NCBI RefSeq assembly: GCF_003634215.1
Contig: NZ_RBWX01000010.1
Location: 1 to 64,000 of the forward strand
DNA length: 64,000 bases
Direction: 5' to 3'
Origin: Sphingosinicella microcystinivorans
GTDB taxonomy: Bacteria; Pseudomonadota; Alphaproteobacteria; Sphingomonadales; Sphingomonadaceae
A program made the position numbers and the translations under genes. The notes under the pieces were generated by a model that had not been told where the DNA came from, ran no database searches, and saw only the letters and a list, made by a program, of their open reading frames with translations. This document shows positions 1 to 9,119 of the stretch, piece by piece (the first letter of the stretch is position 1; the number at the start of each line of letters is the position of its first letter).

Positions 1-493
1 AAAGGGTTGTGTCGACAACTTCACTTTAGAGACCTGCTGGCCGGTCATGACTGCCTTGATGAAGCCGGCGGGCGCTACGCGCCCTTGTCTCCATCAAGGC
101 AATGTGGCCCTTCAATAGGCCGCTTCCCAATGTGCTATGGCCCCGAGTTCGTCGCCCATGCGGTGCGTGAATGGCTGGGCAGGCTCGGCGTCACCACGCT
201 TTACATCGAGCCAGGCAGCCCCTGGGAGAATGGTTACATCGAGAGCTTCAATGCACGCCTGCGTGATGAACTGCTCAATGGCGAAATCTTCTACAGTCTG
301 GAGGAGGTCCGCTGCGTCACCGGCTGGTGGCGCGATCATTACAACCGATTGCGCCCGCACAGCAGTCTTGGCTATCGCCCACCAGCCCCGGAAACGATCA
401 AAATGCCAGCCTGGCCGCTCGGCTCCGCTACGCTTCGCCTCCCGCCCAGGCTGGCATCAGAAATGCGGATCAGCTAATCATGAAACCGGACCA
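1..493 (+). mobile_element. Right part of an IS3-family insertion sequence
   Basis: The window opens inside an insertion sequence. Its transposase reading frame ends at 477, and the next bases (479-493) read CATGAAACCGGACCA. The inverse complement, TGGTCCGGTTTCATG, looks like an IS3-family terminal inverted repeat starting with TG, so the right boundary is placed at 493. The left end lies outside the window, so the repeat pair cannot be verified. Bases 1-123 do not continue the transposase convincingly, and the junction near 124 suggests the element is itself rearranged. The downstream gene frame begins without any start codon right after this boundary, which fits an insertion. Confidence 0.6.
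124..477 (+). pseudogene. IS3-family transposase (OrfB, integrase core), C-terminal fragment
   Basis: The encoded segment contains YGPEFVAHAVREW, then GSPWENGYIESFN and NRLRPHSSLGYRPPAPE, the classic C-terminal half of the DDE integrase core of IS3 OrfB proteins. The final catalytic Glu is present in NGYIESFN. The second catalytic Asp, normally in a DNGPEF motif, is replaced by the unrelated residues MCYGPEF, and nothing upstream resembles the N-terminal half. The fragment therefore cannot be an active transposase. The HHRPH-like tail and the GYRPP end match the usual family terminus, so the 3' end is intact. Confidence 0.8.
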
Positions 494-1105
494 ATCATCG
501 CGGGCAGTCCACTAGCGGCGCTGATCGCGGAAGCGCTGTCCAATCCAAAGCGCTGGTTTGTGCTGACAGTGCTTGCGATCGGCGTGGTCGCGACATTCGC
601 CCTCGGCTTTCTGGACATGAAGGCCCAGGCATCGGCCGAGCGCGTCGAGTCAGCGCGGTTCGGTGCCCTAACATCGCAAGGGGCGCAAACGTCCTCCGGT
701 GTGGCCAAAGTTGAGCAGCGCGCCGTGGCCGTGGGTGCCGAGCTTGAAGACGCTCATGCCCGGCTTCGGCAGGTGCAGGCGGTCGCCGATACGCTGCGTT
801 CGGATAACACAGCACTGATACGCCAGAACGCCGACCTTCGGGTTGATGTCGTGAACCTACGTCAGCAGCTACTAACGATGGAAGGCCAGATCAGTCGGGA
901 TTCGTCCGAGTTCAAGGCCGCTCAGGCGGCATTCGCGGAGGCCCAGCGCGAACAGACGAAGGCTGCGGTATACGCAGCGCGGCAGGCGCATTGCGAGACG
1001 ACGATTAAGAGATACGATGGCGGCTACACGGAGACGCCGGCCGACCCGAACATCATCACGGAGGGGCGGTGCTTCCATGGCCGCTACTATCCGCCGGGAG
1101 AGTAA
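494..1105 (+). pseudogene. 5'-truncated membrane-anchored coiled-coil protein
   Basis: An open frame runs from the IS boundary to 1105 without an upstream ATG or GTG that would leave the membrane segment intact. The first in-frame GTG (560) lies inside the hydrophobic stretch WFVLTVLAIGVVATFALGF. After this single transmembrane helix comes a long Ala/Gln/Glu-rich region with heptad character (about residues 45-160 of the fragment), probably a coiled coil, and a Cys-containing tail ending in YYPPGE. I do not recognise a family. The topology suggests an inner-membrane anchor with a coiled coil outside the membrane. Loss of the start at the IS junction indicates a disrupted gene. Confidence 0.5.
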
Positions 1106-1109
1106 GACG

Positions 1110-1562
1110 ATGGGCTTGATTGAAACGCTTAGAAGCGCGCTCGCCGGGCGTTACGTCACGCCGCCGCAGCCACCTAGCGCAATTTTCAAAGAATTTGTTC
1201 CGGAAAATGAGCCAGAAGAATTTATCGAGCCGGCATCGATAGCGCCTCGTCTTGAGAACATCGAAGGCGTCGCCTGCGCCATTTCCTATACCGACAGCGG
1301 AGGCAGAGTGTCGGAGCGAACGATCACCTGCAAGCGGTTGGACCGCAAGGGTGGCACAGCATACCTTTACGCTTGGTGTCACGTCCGTGAGCAGGTTCGC
1401 CAATTTCGAACGGATCGCATCCGGGAAGTCTACGACATCGAATCGGGGGAGGTTATCACCCCACACCACTTTTTGCGCGCTTTTCCGGATCAGATGGCGC
1501 TTCACCCACAAATCTGTGGGGACTTTCTGTTGCTCACCGCGCGGACCTGCTCGCCGGATTGA
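1110..1562 (+). CDS. WYL-like domain protein, probably the N-terminal half of a split gene
   Basis: 150 codons from ATG 1110, preceded by GGGAGAG. Residues about 55-105 have the pattern of a WYL domain: an ISYTDSGG strand-turn, a basic ITCKRLDRKGG stretch, YLYAWCHVREQVRQFR and DRIREVYD. WYL domains act as ligand-sensing modules in bacterial regulators. The last residues (LLLTARTCSPD) look like out-of-frame translation. The overlapping next frame reads HRADLLAGLNIL straight into a TerB-like domain, so a single WYL-TerB protein may have been split by an indel at about 1520-1540. An alternative is two translationally coupled genes sharing TTGA at 1559-1562. Confidence 0.5.
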   Translation: MGLIETLRSALAGRYVTPPQPPSAIFKEFVPENEPEEFIEPASIAPRLENIEGVACAISYTDSGGRVSERTITCKRLDRKGGTAYLYAWCHVREQVRQFRTDRIREVYDIESGEVITPHHFLRAFPDQMALHPQICGDFLLLTARTCSPD

Positions 1563-1888
1563 ACATTCTGACATTCATTGCTCGTTGCGATCGGGACTTC
1601 CATCCAGACGAGTTGGAGACTGTGACGGACTATGTTGACGATTGGGCTGAAGCTCACCACTGTAGTGACCGACTTCCAGTTGATGACGTGTCCGATCATG
1701 TCGCCCGGCTGGCGCCGGACAGCGAACAGTTCGTAGTGTCACTTGAACGGGTTGTGGATCGCGGTGGCACAAACCTTGCCTTAATCGGTGATTATATGGA
1801 CGCTGTGATAGCCGCTGACGGGGTGTTGCACCCAAACGAGGCGCATTGGGCCTATGTTGCTCGCCGCTTAATCTCTGAGGCCGGGTAA
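1559..1888 (+). CDS. TerB-like small helical protein, probably the C-terminal half of a split gene
   Basis: 109 codons if translation begins at TTG 1559. The segment has two helical, acidic repeats typical of TerB-like proteins: a first half with ILTFIARCDRDFHPDELE and a second with YMDAVIAADGVLHPNEAHW, each carrying an aliphatic-Ala-x-x-D motif followed by HP-x-E. TerB-like domains are often found with WYL or DnaJ modules and are thought to bind metal or mediate membrane stress responses. No ribosome binding site precedes TTG 1559. The frame stays open upstream and reads sensibly (HRADLLAGLN), which favours a frameshifted remainder of the preceding gene over an independent protein. Confidence 0.5.
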   Translation: MNILTFIARCDRDFHPDELETVTDYVDDWAEAHHCSDRLPVDDVSDHVARLAPDSEQFVVSLERVVDRGGTNLALIGDYMDAVIAADGVLHPNEAHWAYVARRLISEAG

Positions 1889-2154
1889 CGCGAAAACTCG
1901 CAGGTGCATTAGATGCTGCCTCTTGCGTTCAAAACATTTCGGAAACGGAGGCAAACGTCACGAGATCGTCAGGAAACGCACGGGCTGCGGCCACTTTTTT
2001 GTCGTTAAGCTCCATCTGAGACGGCTCCCACGCCTCCGGGGACATCTTCGGCGCTTCCTGTACACACTGGCGTTACGTCTTGCATATCGCCGTTCGCTTG
2101 CACATTCTCTTGGTCCTGCGGCTTTCGTTTTTGCAGGCTTCAGAAGGAGGCTTC

Positions 2155-2547
2155 GTGGGCGACGAGGTCATTGATCTGCTGAACAAAGTTTCCGTCGAGC
2201 CCGAGCTTCTCCATGAGCTGGCGACGGTTACATGGCCTACCGCGGATTTCCTGGAGCCGAGCGTTGAGCGCAGCCGGCGCGTCTGCGAAGAGGTCTGGCA
2301 GTTCCTGGTTCAGCATGACCGCTGCGCGCCAGAGACCGACCCGATGGACATGGCGTTGGCGATCACGGCACGTATCTTCGCGCTGCACTGGTGGGTAGGT
2401 GAGCATAGGCCGGATGCCCGCTGGTACGGGCACGAGGCGCTCTTCAAAGCAGCTTGTACGGAGCCGTTGTGCCCGATCGACGGACAGGCTTTATTTGACC
2501 CCGAAAAGTTCGAGGAAGCTTTAGCGTTGAGCAGCGGCGCGCTTTAG
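2155..2547 (+). CDS. Hypothetical protein, about 130 residues
   Basis: The frame is open from 2080, but the best start is GTG 2155, preceded by AAGGAGG at 2144-2150. The 4-base spacing is a little short. The protein is acidic and helical, with conserved-looking aromatic patches (EEVWQFL and FALHWWVGEHRPDARWYGHEALF) and no signal peptide or membrane segment. I recognise no family. It stands alone between the WYL/TerB-like genes and the toxin-antitoxin operon, in DNA that has no clear operon structure. The 266 bases upstream (1889-2154) show no other credible gene. Confidence 0.45.
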   Translation: MGDEVIDLLNKVSVEPELLHELATVTWPTADFLEPSVERSRRVCEEVWQFLVQHDRCAPETDPMDMALAITARIFALHWWVGEHRPDARWYGHEALFKAACTEPLCPIDGQALFDPEKFEEALALSSGAL

Positions 2548-2781
2548 CCAAACGCGAGAAATTCTGCATTCCTTCAGATATCGAGCCGTCCAGGCATCAG
2601 CTGCAAGCCCGGTTGAGGGCGGTGTCGAAACAAGACGTTGATTATGAGCTCAACACTTTCTGATTATCCCATAGTAGCTATGCGCGGGGATAGTACGGGT
2701 GTGGGTTGAAACCTTTTCATTTCAAACGGTTCGCCTTCCGACTTCCTTACGCCTTTATACCGCAACAATGTCGTGATCACT

Positions 2782-2798
2782 TTATCAACTGTTGATAA
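2782..2798. promoter_or_regulatory. Palindromic operator upstream of parDE
   Basis: TTATCAACTGTTGATAA is a perfect palindrome with 8-bp arms around a single central T. It lies 33 bases upstream of the antitoxin start codon, where the promoter of an autoregulated toxin-antitoxin operon is expected. ParD antitoxins of the ribbon-helix-helix type bind short palindromes in their own promoters, so an autorepression operator is the obvious role. This is inferred from position and symmetry only. Confidence 0.5.
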
Positions 2799-2830
2799 GA
2801 TGCTATTCTCCCTGTGAATGGAGTCTCAAT

Positions 2831-3088
2831 ATGATTAGCGCGGATCTTGGAAAGCAGCTTGAAAATTTCGTCGCCAGCCTTGTCGCGACGGGTCGGTACA
2901 ACTCAAAAAGCGAGGTTTTACGTGAAGGCGTGCGCCTAATTCACGATAGGGAAACTCGTCTCGCCGCTCTCGATGCCTCGATAACGCGGGGTCTTGCAGA
3001 TGCGGACGCAGGACGCACAGCGCCGGCTGATCAGGTGTTCGACCGCCTAGAGGCCAAATATCGTGCCATGAGCGCTGGCAACGAATGA
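2831..3088 (+). CDS. parD: ParD-type antitoxin
   Basis: 85 residues from ATG 2831, preceded by GGAG at 2819-2822. The N-terminal part has the ribbon-helix-helix pattern of CopG/ParD antitoxins: a short strand (MISADLGKQLENFV), a helix, then SGRYNSKSEVLREGVRLI-like residues (here TGRYNSKSEVLREGVRLI). The acidic, Ala-rich C-terminus is the part expected to wrap the toxin. Its stop overlaps the toxin start in ATGA (3085-3088), the usual coupling of antitoxin and toxin. A perfect palindrome at 2782-2798 is a likely self-operator. Both genes look intact. Confidence 0.9.
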   Translation: MISADLGKQLENFVASLVATGRYNSKSEVLREGVRLIHDRETRLAALDASITRGLADADAGRTAPADQVFDRLEAKYRAMSAGNE

Positions 3089-3381
3089 TCGTCCATTTAT
3101 CGGCTGAGGCCGAGTATGACCTCGAGACGATTGGTGATTATATCGCCCGCGATAATCCGGCACGAGCGTTGAGTTTCTTGGAGGAGCTACGTTCGAAATG
3201 CTCGGACTTGGTCGATATGCCGAAACGCTTTCCACTTGTGCCGCGCTATGAGGCGACCGGTGTGCGGCGGCGTGGCCATGGTGATTATTTGATCTTTTAC
3301 CGGGTCGAGCCGGAAAGAGTGATCGTTATTCACATTCTGCACGGTGCTCAGAACTACAACACCATCCTCTTTCCATCTTGA
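3085..3381 (+). CDS. parE: ParE/RelE-superfamily toxin
   Basis: 98 residues overlapping the antitoxin by ATGA. The pattern fits the ParE fold: an N-terminal strand (IVHLSAEAEYDLETIGDYIARDNP), a helix rich in Ala and Leu, then MPKRFPLVPRYE, RRRGHGDYLIFYRVE and VIVIHILHG, the usual ParE beta-hairpin core. ParE proteins typically poison DNA gyrase, but the subfamily target cannot be read from sequence. The gene ends in a TGA at 3379-3381, immediately followed, in the same reading frame, by the remains of a TonB-dependent receptor, so the module appears to have inserted into or beside that gene. Confidence 0.9.
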   Translation: MIVHLSAEAEYDLETIGDYIARDNPARALSFLEELRSKCSDLVDMPKRFPLVPRYEATGVRRRGHGDYLIFYRVEPERVIVIHILHGAQNYNTILFPS

Positions 3382-4881
3382 ATCGCCGATTTAGCCGTCG
3401 TTCCGTGTTGCGAACGTCTCCGTCGGAAGCTGTCGCAGTTCACCTATGGCGGCCGCTCGCTCGATATCGCGCGTCTCCGCCGCGCCGTCGGCGATCCGGA
3501 CATCTGCGCAGTGACGTAGGGCTGCATTCCGGTCAACCTGTTCGGCGGCCCCGGCAGCATCACTGAAGCTATGCTGCACTCGATCACGTCGGACCGTTTC
3601 CGCGATGTCGATGCCGAGCTGAAGGCGGTGGTCGGCAACGTCACCGGCAAGCTGTTCGAACTGCCCGCCGGCGACGTCAATATTGCGCTGGGCACCGAGT
3701 ACCGTACCGAAAGCTTCTCGCAGATTCAGGACAACGCACCGGAAAAGACGACCCCGACGCCGCCGTTCCTGCCGCCGACGCGGAAGATCTACGAGTTCTA
3801 CGCGGAAACCTCGATCCCGCTGCTCAAGGAAATCCCGTTCATCTACAGCCTCGATGTCGAGGGCGCGGTCCGCTACTCTCACTACAACGCCTTCGGCTCG
3901 ACGACGAACCCGAAGGTCGGCGTGAAGTGGCGTCCGTCCAGCGATCTTCTCGTTCGCGGTTCGTGGGGCACCGGCTTCCGCGCGCCGAACTTCACGGAGG
4001 CGAACAGCACGCAGTCGCGCGGCTACCGCCCGGTCACAGACCCCTGCTACACCGCCGCTTATACGACGTTGCCGGGATGTAACGGGCGCCAGCCCGCGAC
4101 GATCCTCACCGGTACCTTCGTCACAACCGGCGGCAACCCCGATCTCAGGCCCGAAACGGCGGAGACGCTCACCGTCGGTCTCGTCTGGACGCCCGACTTC
4201 ATCCCCCGCTTCTCGGCCACGATCGACGTCTACCGCATCACCAAGGCCGACATCATCGGCGCCGCTGACGTCGATTACATCATCATGCAGAACGCGATGG
4301 GAACGGCTTTCGCGGGCCAGGTGGTCCGCAACGCGAACAACGAGATCATCGACGTGTTCGCCACGCGCGACAACCTTCTGGACCAGACCATCAAGGGCAT
4401 CGATTTCGGCCTCGAATACACCACGGCCGAAGCCTCGTGGGGTAGCCTCAACCTGCGCACGGACGCCACCTACATGGACACGTACAAGCTGTCCCCGGCG
4501 CCTGACACGCCCGCCGTCGAGCGCGTCGGCTCCTACACAACGGCGCTCGGCACGATCCCGCACTGGAAGGCGACGGGCCGCGTGACATGGACGTTCGGCG
4601 ACCTGTCGGCGACGTGGGGCCTGCGCTACGTGGGGCCGGTTCGCAACGATGCCTCGCTGCTGGTCGCGGGGGAGCGCATGCGCGCCGAATCCTATCTCCA
4701 GCACGATGTCGCGGTCACCTACAACATCGAGCCGCTGGCGATGCGCGTCACCGCGGCGGTGGACAATCTCACCGACGAGATGCCGCCGTGGCTTGAAGGC
4801 AACTACTTCAACGGCTTCGACAATCTGACGTTCAACTCGCGCGGCCGGTTCTTCTCCTTCCGCGTGGTGAAGGACTTCTGA
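3382..4881 (+). pseudogene. TonB-dependent receptor, 3' remnant with an in-frame stop
   Basis: From 3571 to 4881 the frame encodes a typical receptor barrel C-terminus: GTEYRTESF, a GVKWRPSSDLLVRGSWGTGFRAPN strand pair, NPDLRPETAETLT, DNLTDEMPP and a terminal RFFSFRVVKDF ending in Phe. The same frame extends upstream with receptor-like residues (GGRSLDIARLRR and DPDICAVT), then a TAG at 3517-3519, then GCIPVNLFGGPGSIT, a conserved receptor motif. There is no plug domain, TonB box or signal peptide. It is therefore a decayed 3' fragment with a nonsense codon. It precedes an M1 peptidase gene by 100 bases, as in intact receptor-peptidase pairs. Confidence 0.8.
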
Positions 4882-4981
4882 TCGGCAGCGGGTTTGGTAT
4901 CCCCCACAGCATCACCGGTGCGGCAAGCGCGGCGCCGGTGATGCCATTTCCGGGGGGCAGCGAGACAGGGGAGAACGTCAG

Positions 4982-6733
4982 ATGAGGCAATTCGGAATCG
5001 CGGCGGCAGCCATCGGCCTCGCCTTGCTCGCCCAGCCCGTCGTGGCGGCCGCGCAGGACGCCGCCGCGCCCGATCCCGATGCTGAAGCCAAGGCGATCAC
5101 CGCGCAGACCCGCAAGATGGGCGGCGTCATGCCCGCCGAACAGCTTGCATTGTCGTTCCAGCATCTCGACCTGTCGCTGAAGGTGTTTCCGGACGAGAAG
5201 CGCATCGAAGGCGACGCGGTCCTCACGCTGCGCGCCAAGTCGGCGGTGCCGGAGCTCGTCCTCGATTTCTATCCCCGGTTCCAGATCGCCTCGATCACCC
5301 TCAATGGCCGCAAGGTGGCGCCCGCCGATTACAGCAACCCCGAAGGGCAGCTTCGCATCAAGCTCGCGCGGCCACTCGCCGCCGGCTCGGTCACCAAGGC
5401 GCGCATCGTCTATTCGGGCACGCCGCCGCTCGCCAAGCGCCCGCCGTGGGAAGGCGGCACGACCTGGGCGAAGACGCCGGATGGCCAGCCGTGGATCGAT
5501 ACCTCGCACTGGGGCGGCGGGTGCGATCTCCTGTATCCCTGCATCGATCATCCCACCGGCAAGACCGAGGTCGCCGATCTTCACTACACGGTGCCCGCGC
5601 CGCTCGTCGCGCCGGGCAACGGCACCTTCATGGGCATGACCGAGAAGAACGGCTGGCGCACCTACAACTGGCGCGCGCGCAGCCCGCACACCTACGGCCT
5701 CGTGCTCGATGTCGGGCCGTTCAAGGTGCTGGAGGCGGACTACAAGAGCCGCTTCGGCAACACGATTCCGATGCGTTTCTGGTATCTGCCGGGTGAGGAG
5801 GAAAAGGCCGCCGAGCTCTTCAAGGAGTTCCCCGTCGCGCTCGATTTCTTCGAATCGCAGATCGGCCCCTATCCGTGGGGCGACCAGAAGATGGGCGTCA
5901 TCCGCGTGCCCTTCTCGGGCCTCGAGAACCAGACGCTCAACGGCTACAGCATCGATTACACGAAGACGATGTACGGCTTCGATCCGCTGATGCACCACGA
6001 GTTCTCGCACGAATGGTTCGCGAACCAGCTTTCGGTCGCCAACTACGACGACCTCTGGCTGCACGAGGGCATCGGCTCCTACATGCAGCCGCTGCTTGGC
6101 CGTTATCTGCACGGCGACATGGATTATAATGCGCTGCTGAAGTCGCAGCGCGCCGGCATCCGCAACGAGAAGCCGCTGGTCAGCGGCGAGGAGCGGCCCG
6201 AGAACTGGGTCTATGCCGATCCCACCGGCCCGCGCGGGGATATCTATCCCAAGGGCAGCTGGGTGATGCACACGCTGCGCGGCCTCATCGGCGACGATGC
6301 CTTCTACGAGGTGATCCGCCGTGTCACCTATGGCCGTCCCGATCCCCGGCCCGGCAACTTCCAGCCGCAGTTCGGCACCAGCAAGGGTTTCATGGCCACG
6401 GTCAACCAGGTGACGGGCGGCGACTACGACTGGTTCTTCAACATCTACCTGTACCGCGCCGGCCTGCCGAAGCTGGTCGACACGCGCGCGGGCGACACGC
6501 TGACGCTGCGCTGGGAAACGCCGGACAACCTGCCGTTCCCGATGCCGGTCGATGTGCGCGTCGATGGCAAGACCGTCACTGTGCTGATGACCAGCGGCAC
6601 GGGCACGCTGACCGTGCCGGCTTCCGCCACGGTCACGCTCGATCCGGGTGCGAAGATCCTGCGGCAGCTCGATTATATCGATCGCTTCCAGGCGTGGCGC
6701 GCCACCCAGCCCGATCAGGGCCGCCGCCGCTAG
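4982..6733 (+). CDS. M1 family metallopeptidase (aminopeptidase N-like), secreted
   Basis: 583 residues from ATG 4982, with GGGGAG upstream. A signal peptide is clear (hydrophobic IAAAAIGLALLAQPVVAAAQ, cleavage after about residue 24), so the enzyme acts in the periplasm. The gluzincin zinc site is complete: HEFSH at 339-343 and the third ligand Glu at 362 in DLWLHEG. The exopeptidase motif GLEN is at 313-316. Family members remove N-terminal residues from peptides. At 583 residues it lacks the large C-terminal domain of E. coli PepN. The neighbouring receptor remnant suggests it once served peptide uptake. Confidence 0.93.
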   Translation: MRQFGIAAAAIGLALLAQPVVAAAQDAAAPDPDAEAKAITAQTRKMGGVMPAEQLALSFQHLDLSLKVFPDEKRIEGDAVLTLRAKSAVPELVLDFYPRFQIASITLNGRKVAPADYSNPEGQLRIKLARPLAAGSVTKARIVYSGTPPLAKRPPWEGGTTWAKTPDGQPWIDTSHWGGGCDLLYPCIDHPTGKTEVADLHYTVPAPLVAPGNGTFMGMTEKNGWRTYNWRARSPHTYGLVLDVGPFKVLEADYKSRFGNTIPMRFWYLPGEEEKAAELFKEFPVALDFFESQIGPYPWGDQKMGVIRVPFSGLENQTLNGYSIDYTKTMYGFDPLMHHEFSHEWFANQLSVANYDDLWLHEGIGSYMQPLLGRYLHGDMDYNALLKSQRAGIRNEKPLVSGEERPENWVYADPTGPRGDIYPKGSWVMHTLRGLIGDDAFYEVIRRVTYGRPDPRPGNFQPQFGTSKGFMATVNQVTGGDYDWFFNIYLYRAGLPKLVDTRAGDTLTLRWETPDNLPFPMPVDVRVDGKTVTVLMTSGTGTLTVPASATVTLDPGAKILRQLDYIDRFQAWRATQPDQGRRR

Positions 6734-6868
6734 GCTTGTGCCCGGGGCGAACGAAAGGCGCCGGGTGCAAAGGAAGCATTGGAACCCACCGTGCGGCTCG
6801 GCCTACTTACGGGGCCGGACCTCGAAAGCCTGGCCTCCGCCGGCGTTCGCAGCACAAGGAGCAGAATC

Positions 6869-8431
6869 GTGAAAGCTGAGATGTTCATAGGCGCGTCGGC
6901 CGTGGTCGGCACCAACGGCCATGTTTCGGGCGTGAACCCGGCGACCGGCGAGACGCTGGAGCCGCCGTTCGGCGGCGCGACGCTCGCCGATGCCGACAGG
7001 GCCGCCGCGCTCGCCGACGCGGCGTTCGATGCCTACCGCGAAACCGCGCCGGAAGCCCGGGCGGTGTTTCTCGAAACCATCGCCGACAATATCCTCGCCA
7101 TCGGCGACGCGCTCATCGAGCGCGCCATGGCCGAAACCGGCCTGCCGCGCGCGCGGCTGGAAGGCGAGCGCGGCCGCACCATGGGCCAGCTCCGCCTGTT
7201 CGCGGACATTGTGCGCGATGGCGGCTACCTCGGCCTTCGCGTCGATCCGGCGATGCCGGAGCGTCAGCCGCTGCCGCGCTCGGACCTGCGCCTGCGCCAC
7301 ATCCCGCTCGGGCCGGTCGTGGTGTTCGGCGCCTCGAACTTCCCGCTCGCCTTCTCCGTCGCCGGCGGCGACACGGCCTCGGCGCTCGCCGCCGGCTGCC
7401 CGGTGATCGTGAAGGCGCATTCGGCGCATCCGGGCACCTCGGCGCTGGTCGGCCGCGCCGTCCGCGATGCGGTCGCGGCCTGCGGTCTTCCCGAAGGCGT
7501 CTTCTCGATGATCTTCGACAGCGGCCGCGCGGCGGGGCAGGCGCTCGTCGCCGATCCGCGCGTCAAGGCGGTGGGCTTCACCGGCTCGCGCGGCGGCGGT
7601 CTGGCGCTGGTCGCGATCGCGCAGGCGCGTCCCGAGCCGATCCCCGTCTATGCGGAGATGAGCTCGATCAACCCCGTCATCCTGCTGCCGCAGGCGCTCG
7701 AGGAACGCGCCGAGGCGATCGGCAAGGGGTTCGTCGCGTCGCTCACGCTCGGCGCCGGCCAGTTCTGCACCAATCCCGGCCTCGTCATCGCCGTGGAAGG
7801 CCCCGCGCTCGACCGCTTCGTCGCCAGCACGGCGGAGGCGCTCGGGATGGTCCCCGCCGCCACCATGCTCACGCCCGGCATCCATGCCGCCTATGCGCGC
7901 GGCGCGGCGGCGACGGCGGACAACCCCGCGGTCGAGGTCGCCGCGCGCGGCCAGGGCGGCGGCGGATGCGCCGGGCAGGCGGCGTTCTTCACCACGAGCG
8001 CCGCCGCCTTCCTCAAGGATCGCAGCCTTCAGGAAGAAATGTTCGGCGCCGCCTCGCTGCTCGTGCGCTGCGCGGACGCGGACGAGCTTGCCGCCGTCGT
8101 CGCCAGCCTCGAAGGCCAGCTCACCGCCGCGCTGCATCTTGCGGACGGCGATCACGACGCGGTGCGGGCGCTGCTGCCGCTCCTCGAACGCAAGGCGGGG
8201 CGCATTCTCGTCAACGGCTTCGGCACGGGTGTCGAGGTGAGCCACGCCATGGTCCACGGCGGCCCGTTCCCGTCCACTTCGGACGCGCGGACGACCTCGG
8301 TGGGCGGTCTCGCCATCCAGCGCTTCCTGCGCCCGGTCTGCTATCAGGATATGCCCGACGCGCTGCTCCCCGATGCGCTCAAGGCGGCCAATCCCCTCGG
8401 CTTCGACCGGCTCGTCAACGGCAAGCGTTAG
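6869..8431 (+). CDS. NAD(P)-dependent alpha-ketoglutarate-semialdehyde-type dehydrogenase
   Basis: 520 codons from GTG 6869, chosen because AAGGAG (6856-6861) sits 7 bases upstream. The frame is open further upstream but has no better start. It is an aldehyde dehydrogenase with the cofactor-binding [32 protein letters not shown] segment in the middle, the general-base Glu in PVYAEMSS and the nucleophile Cys in [10 protein letters not shown]. The AHSAHPGTS and EMSSINPV signatures are those of the 2,5-dioxovalerate dehydrogenase branch (EC 1.2.1.26), which ends pentose and hydroxyproline pathways by forming 2-oxoglutarate. No sugar or proline genes adjoin it, so the substrate is tentative. Confidence 0.85.
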   Translation: MKAEMFIGASAVVGTNGHVSGVNPATGETLEPPFGGATLADADRAAALADAAFDAYRETAPEARAVFLETIADNILAIGDALIERAMAETGLPRARLEGERGRTMGQLRLFADIVRDGGYLGLRVDPAMPERQPLPRSDLRLRHIPLGPVVVFGASNFPLAFSVAGGDTASALAAGCPVIVKAHSAHPGTSALVGRAVRDAVAACGLPEGVFSMIFDSGRAAGQALVADPRVKAVGFTGSRGGGLALVAIAQARPEPIPVYAEMSSINPVILLPQALEERAEAIGKGFVASLTLGAGQFCTNPGLVIAVEGPALDRFVASTAEALGMVPAATMLTPGIHAAYARGAAATADNPAVEVAARGQGGGGCAGQAAFFTTSAAAFLKDRSLQEEMFGAASLLVRCADADELAAVVASLEGQLTAALHLADGDHDAVRALLPLLERKAGRILVNGFGTGVEVSHAMVHGGPFPSTSDARTTSVGGLAIQRFLRPVCYQDMPDALLPDALKAANPLGFDRLVNGKR

Positions 8432-8442
8432 CCGTGATCTCG

Positions 8443-9081
8443 ATGGTTCAGCACACGCTCTTCCTCCTGCTGATTGCGACTGAAGTTGCCCCGGCCGCCG
8501 CGGATCCAGGCGTGGTTGTCCGGTTCGAAACCTCGAAAGGGAATATCGACGCGCGATTGGCGCTCTCAGATGCGCCGGTTACCGTGTGCAATTTCCTGCG
8601 CTATGCGCTTGGCGCGCATTACGATGGCGGCCGCTTCTTCCGCACCGTCCGGAGCAATGAGAATGCCAGCAATCCTGTACCGATCGACGTCATTCAGCTT
8701 GAGGCGCGCGACGGTGAGGAGCACGACGCCTTCGGTCCCATCCCGCTGGAGCGCACATCGGTGACCGGGCTGACACACCGCACGGGCGCTCTCTCCATGG
8801 CGCGCTGGGGGCCGGATACTGCCACCTCGAGTTTCTCGATTGTCGTGAAGCCGAGCCCCGCCATGGATTTTGGCGGTACGCGCAACGGCGATGGCCAGGG
8901 CTTCGCTGTGTTCGGCTATGTGATACGCGGCATGGATGTGGTCCGGGCCATTCATCGAAGCCCCGCCGTCGCGGAAAAACTGCGGGAACCCGTGGCGATC
9001 AGGCGCACGGTGGTGAGTAATGCGCCGAAGATCAGGGAAAGCATACGGAAGACGTGCAGTTCGGTCGTTTCCACGAACTGA
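8443..9081 (+). CDS. Cyclophilin-type peptidyl-prolyl cis-trans isomerase, exported
   Basis: 212 residues from ATG 8443 (GTG 8434 is an alternative three codons upstream). A signal peptide (VQHTLFLLLIATEVAPAAA) is followed by a cyclophilin domain: VVRFETSKGNIDARLALSDAPVTVCNF, HYDGGRFFRTVR, then TGALSMARWGPDTATSSFSIVV and FAVFGYVIRGMDVV. The Arg of FFRTV is the family's catalytic residue. The domain is divergent, with GFAVFGYV where many have FAVFGKV. Role: proline isomerisation during periplasmic folding. It follows the dehydrogenase gene closely and may be cotranscribed. The last 25 residues extend beyond the domain. Confidence 0.88.
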   Translation: MVQHTLFLLLIATEVAPAAADPGVVVRFETSKGNIDARLALSDAPVTVCNFLRYALGAHYDGGRFFRTVRSNENASNPVPIDVIQLEARDGEEHDAFGPIPLERTSVTGLTHRTGALSMARWGPDTATSSFSIVVKPSPAMDFGGTRNGDGQGFAVFGYVIRGMDVVRAIHRSPAVAEKLREPVAIRRTVVSNAPKIRESIRKTCSSVVSTN

Positions 9082-9119
9082 ATGTAGTTGCAGACAGCAC
9101 GAAAGCGAGGAGAGTTACG

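Noticed and set aside
1923-2174. Plus-strand frame 1923-2174
   Set aside because: Basic, Arg-rich low-complexity translation overlapping the start of the better-supported frame at 2155, with no ribosome binding site.
3391-8257. Long minus-strand open frames at 3391-4704, 4832-6271 and 6803-8257
   Set aside because: They lie exactly opposite the receptor remnant, M1 peptidase and dehydrogenase genes, are Arg/Ala/Asp-rich, and contain no family motifs. High-GC antisense frames of this kind arise by chance.
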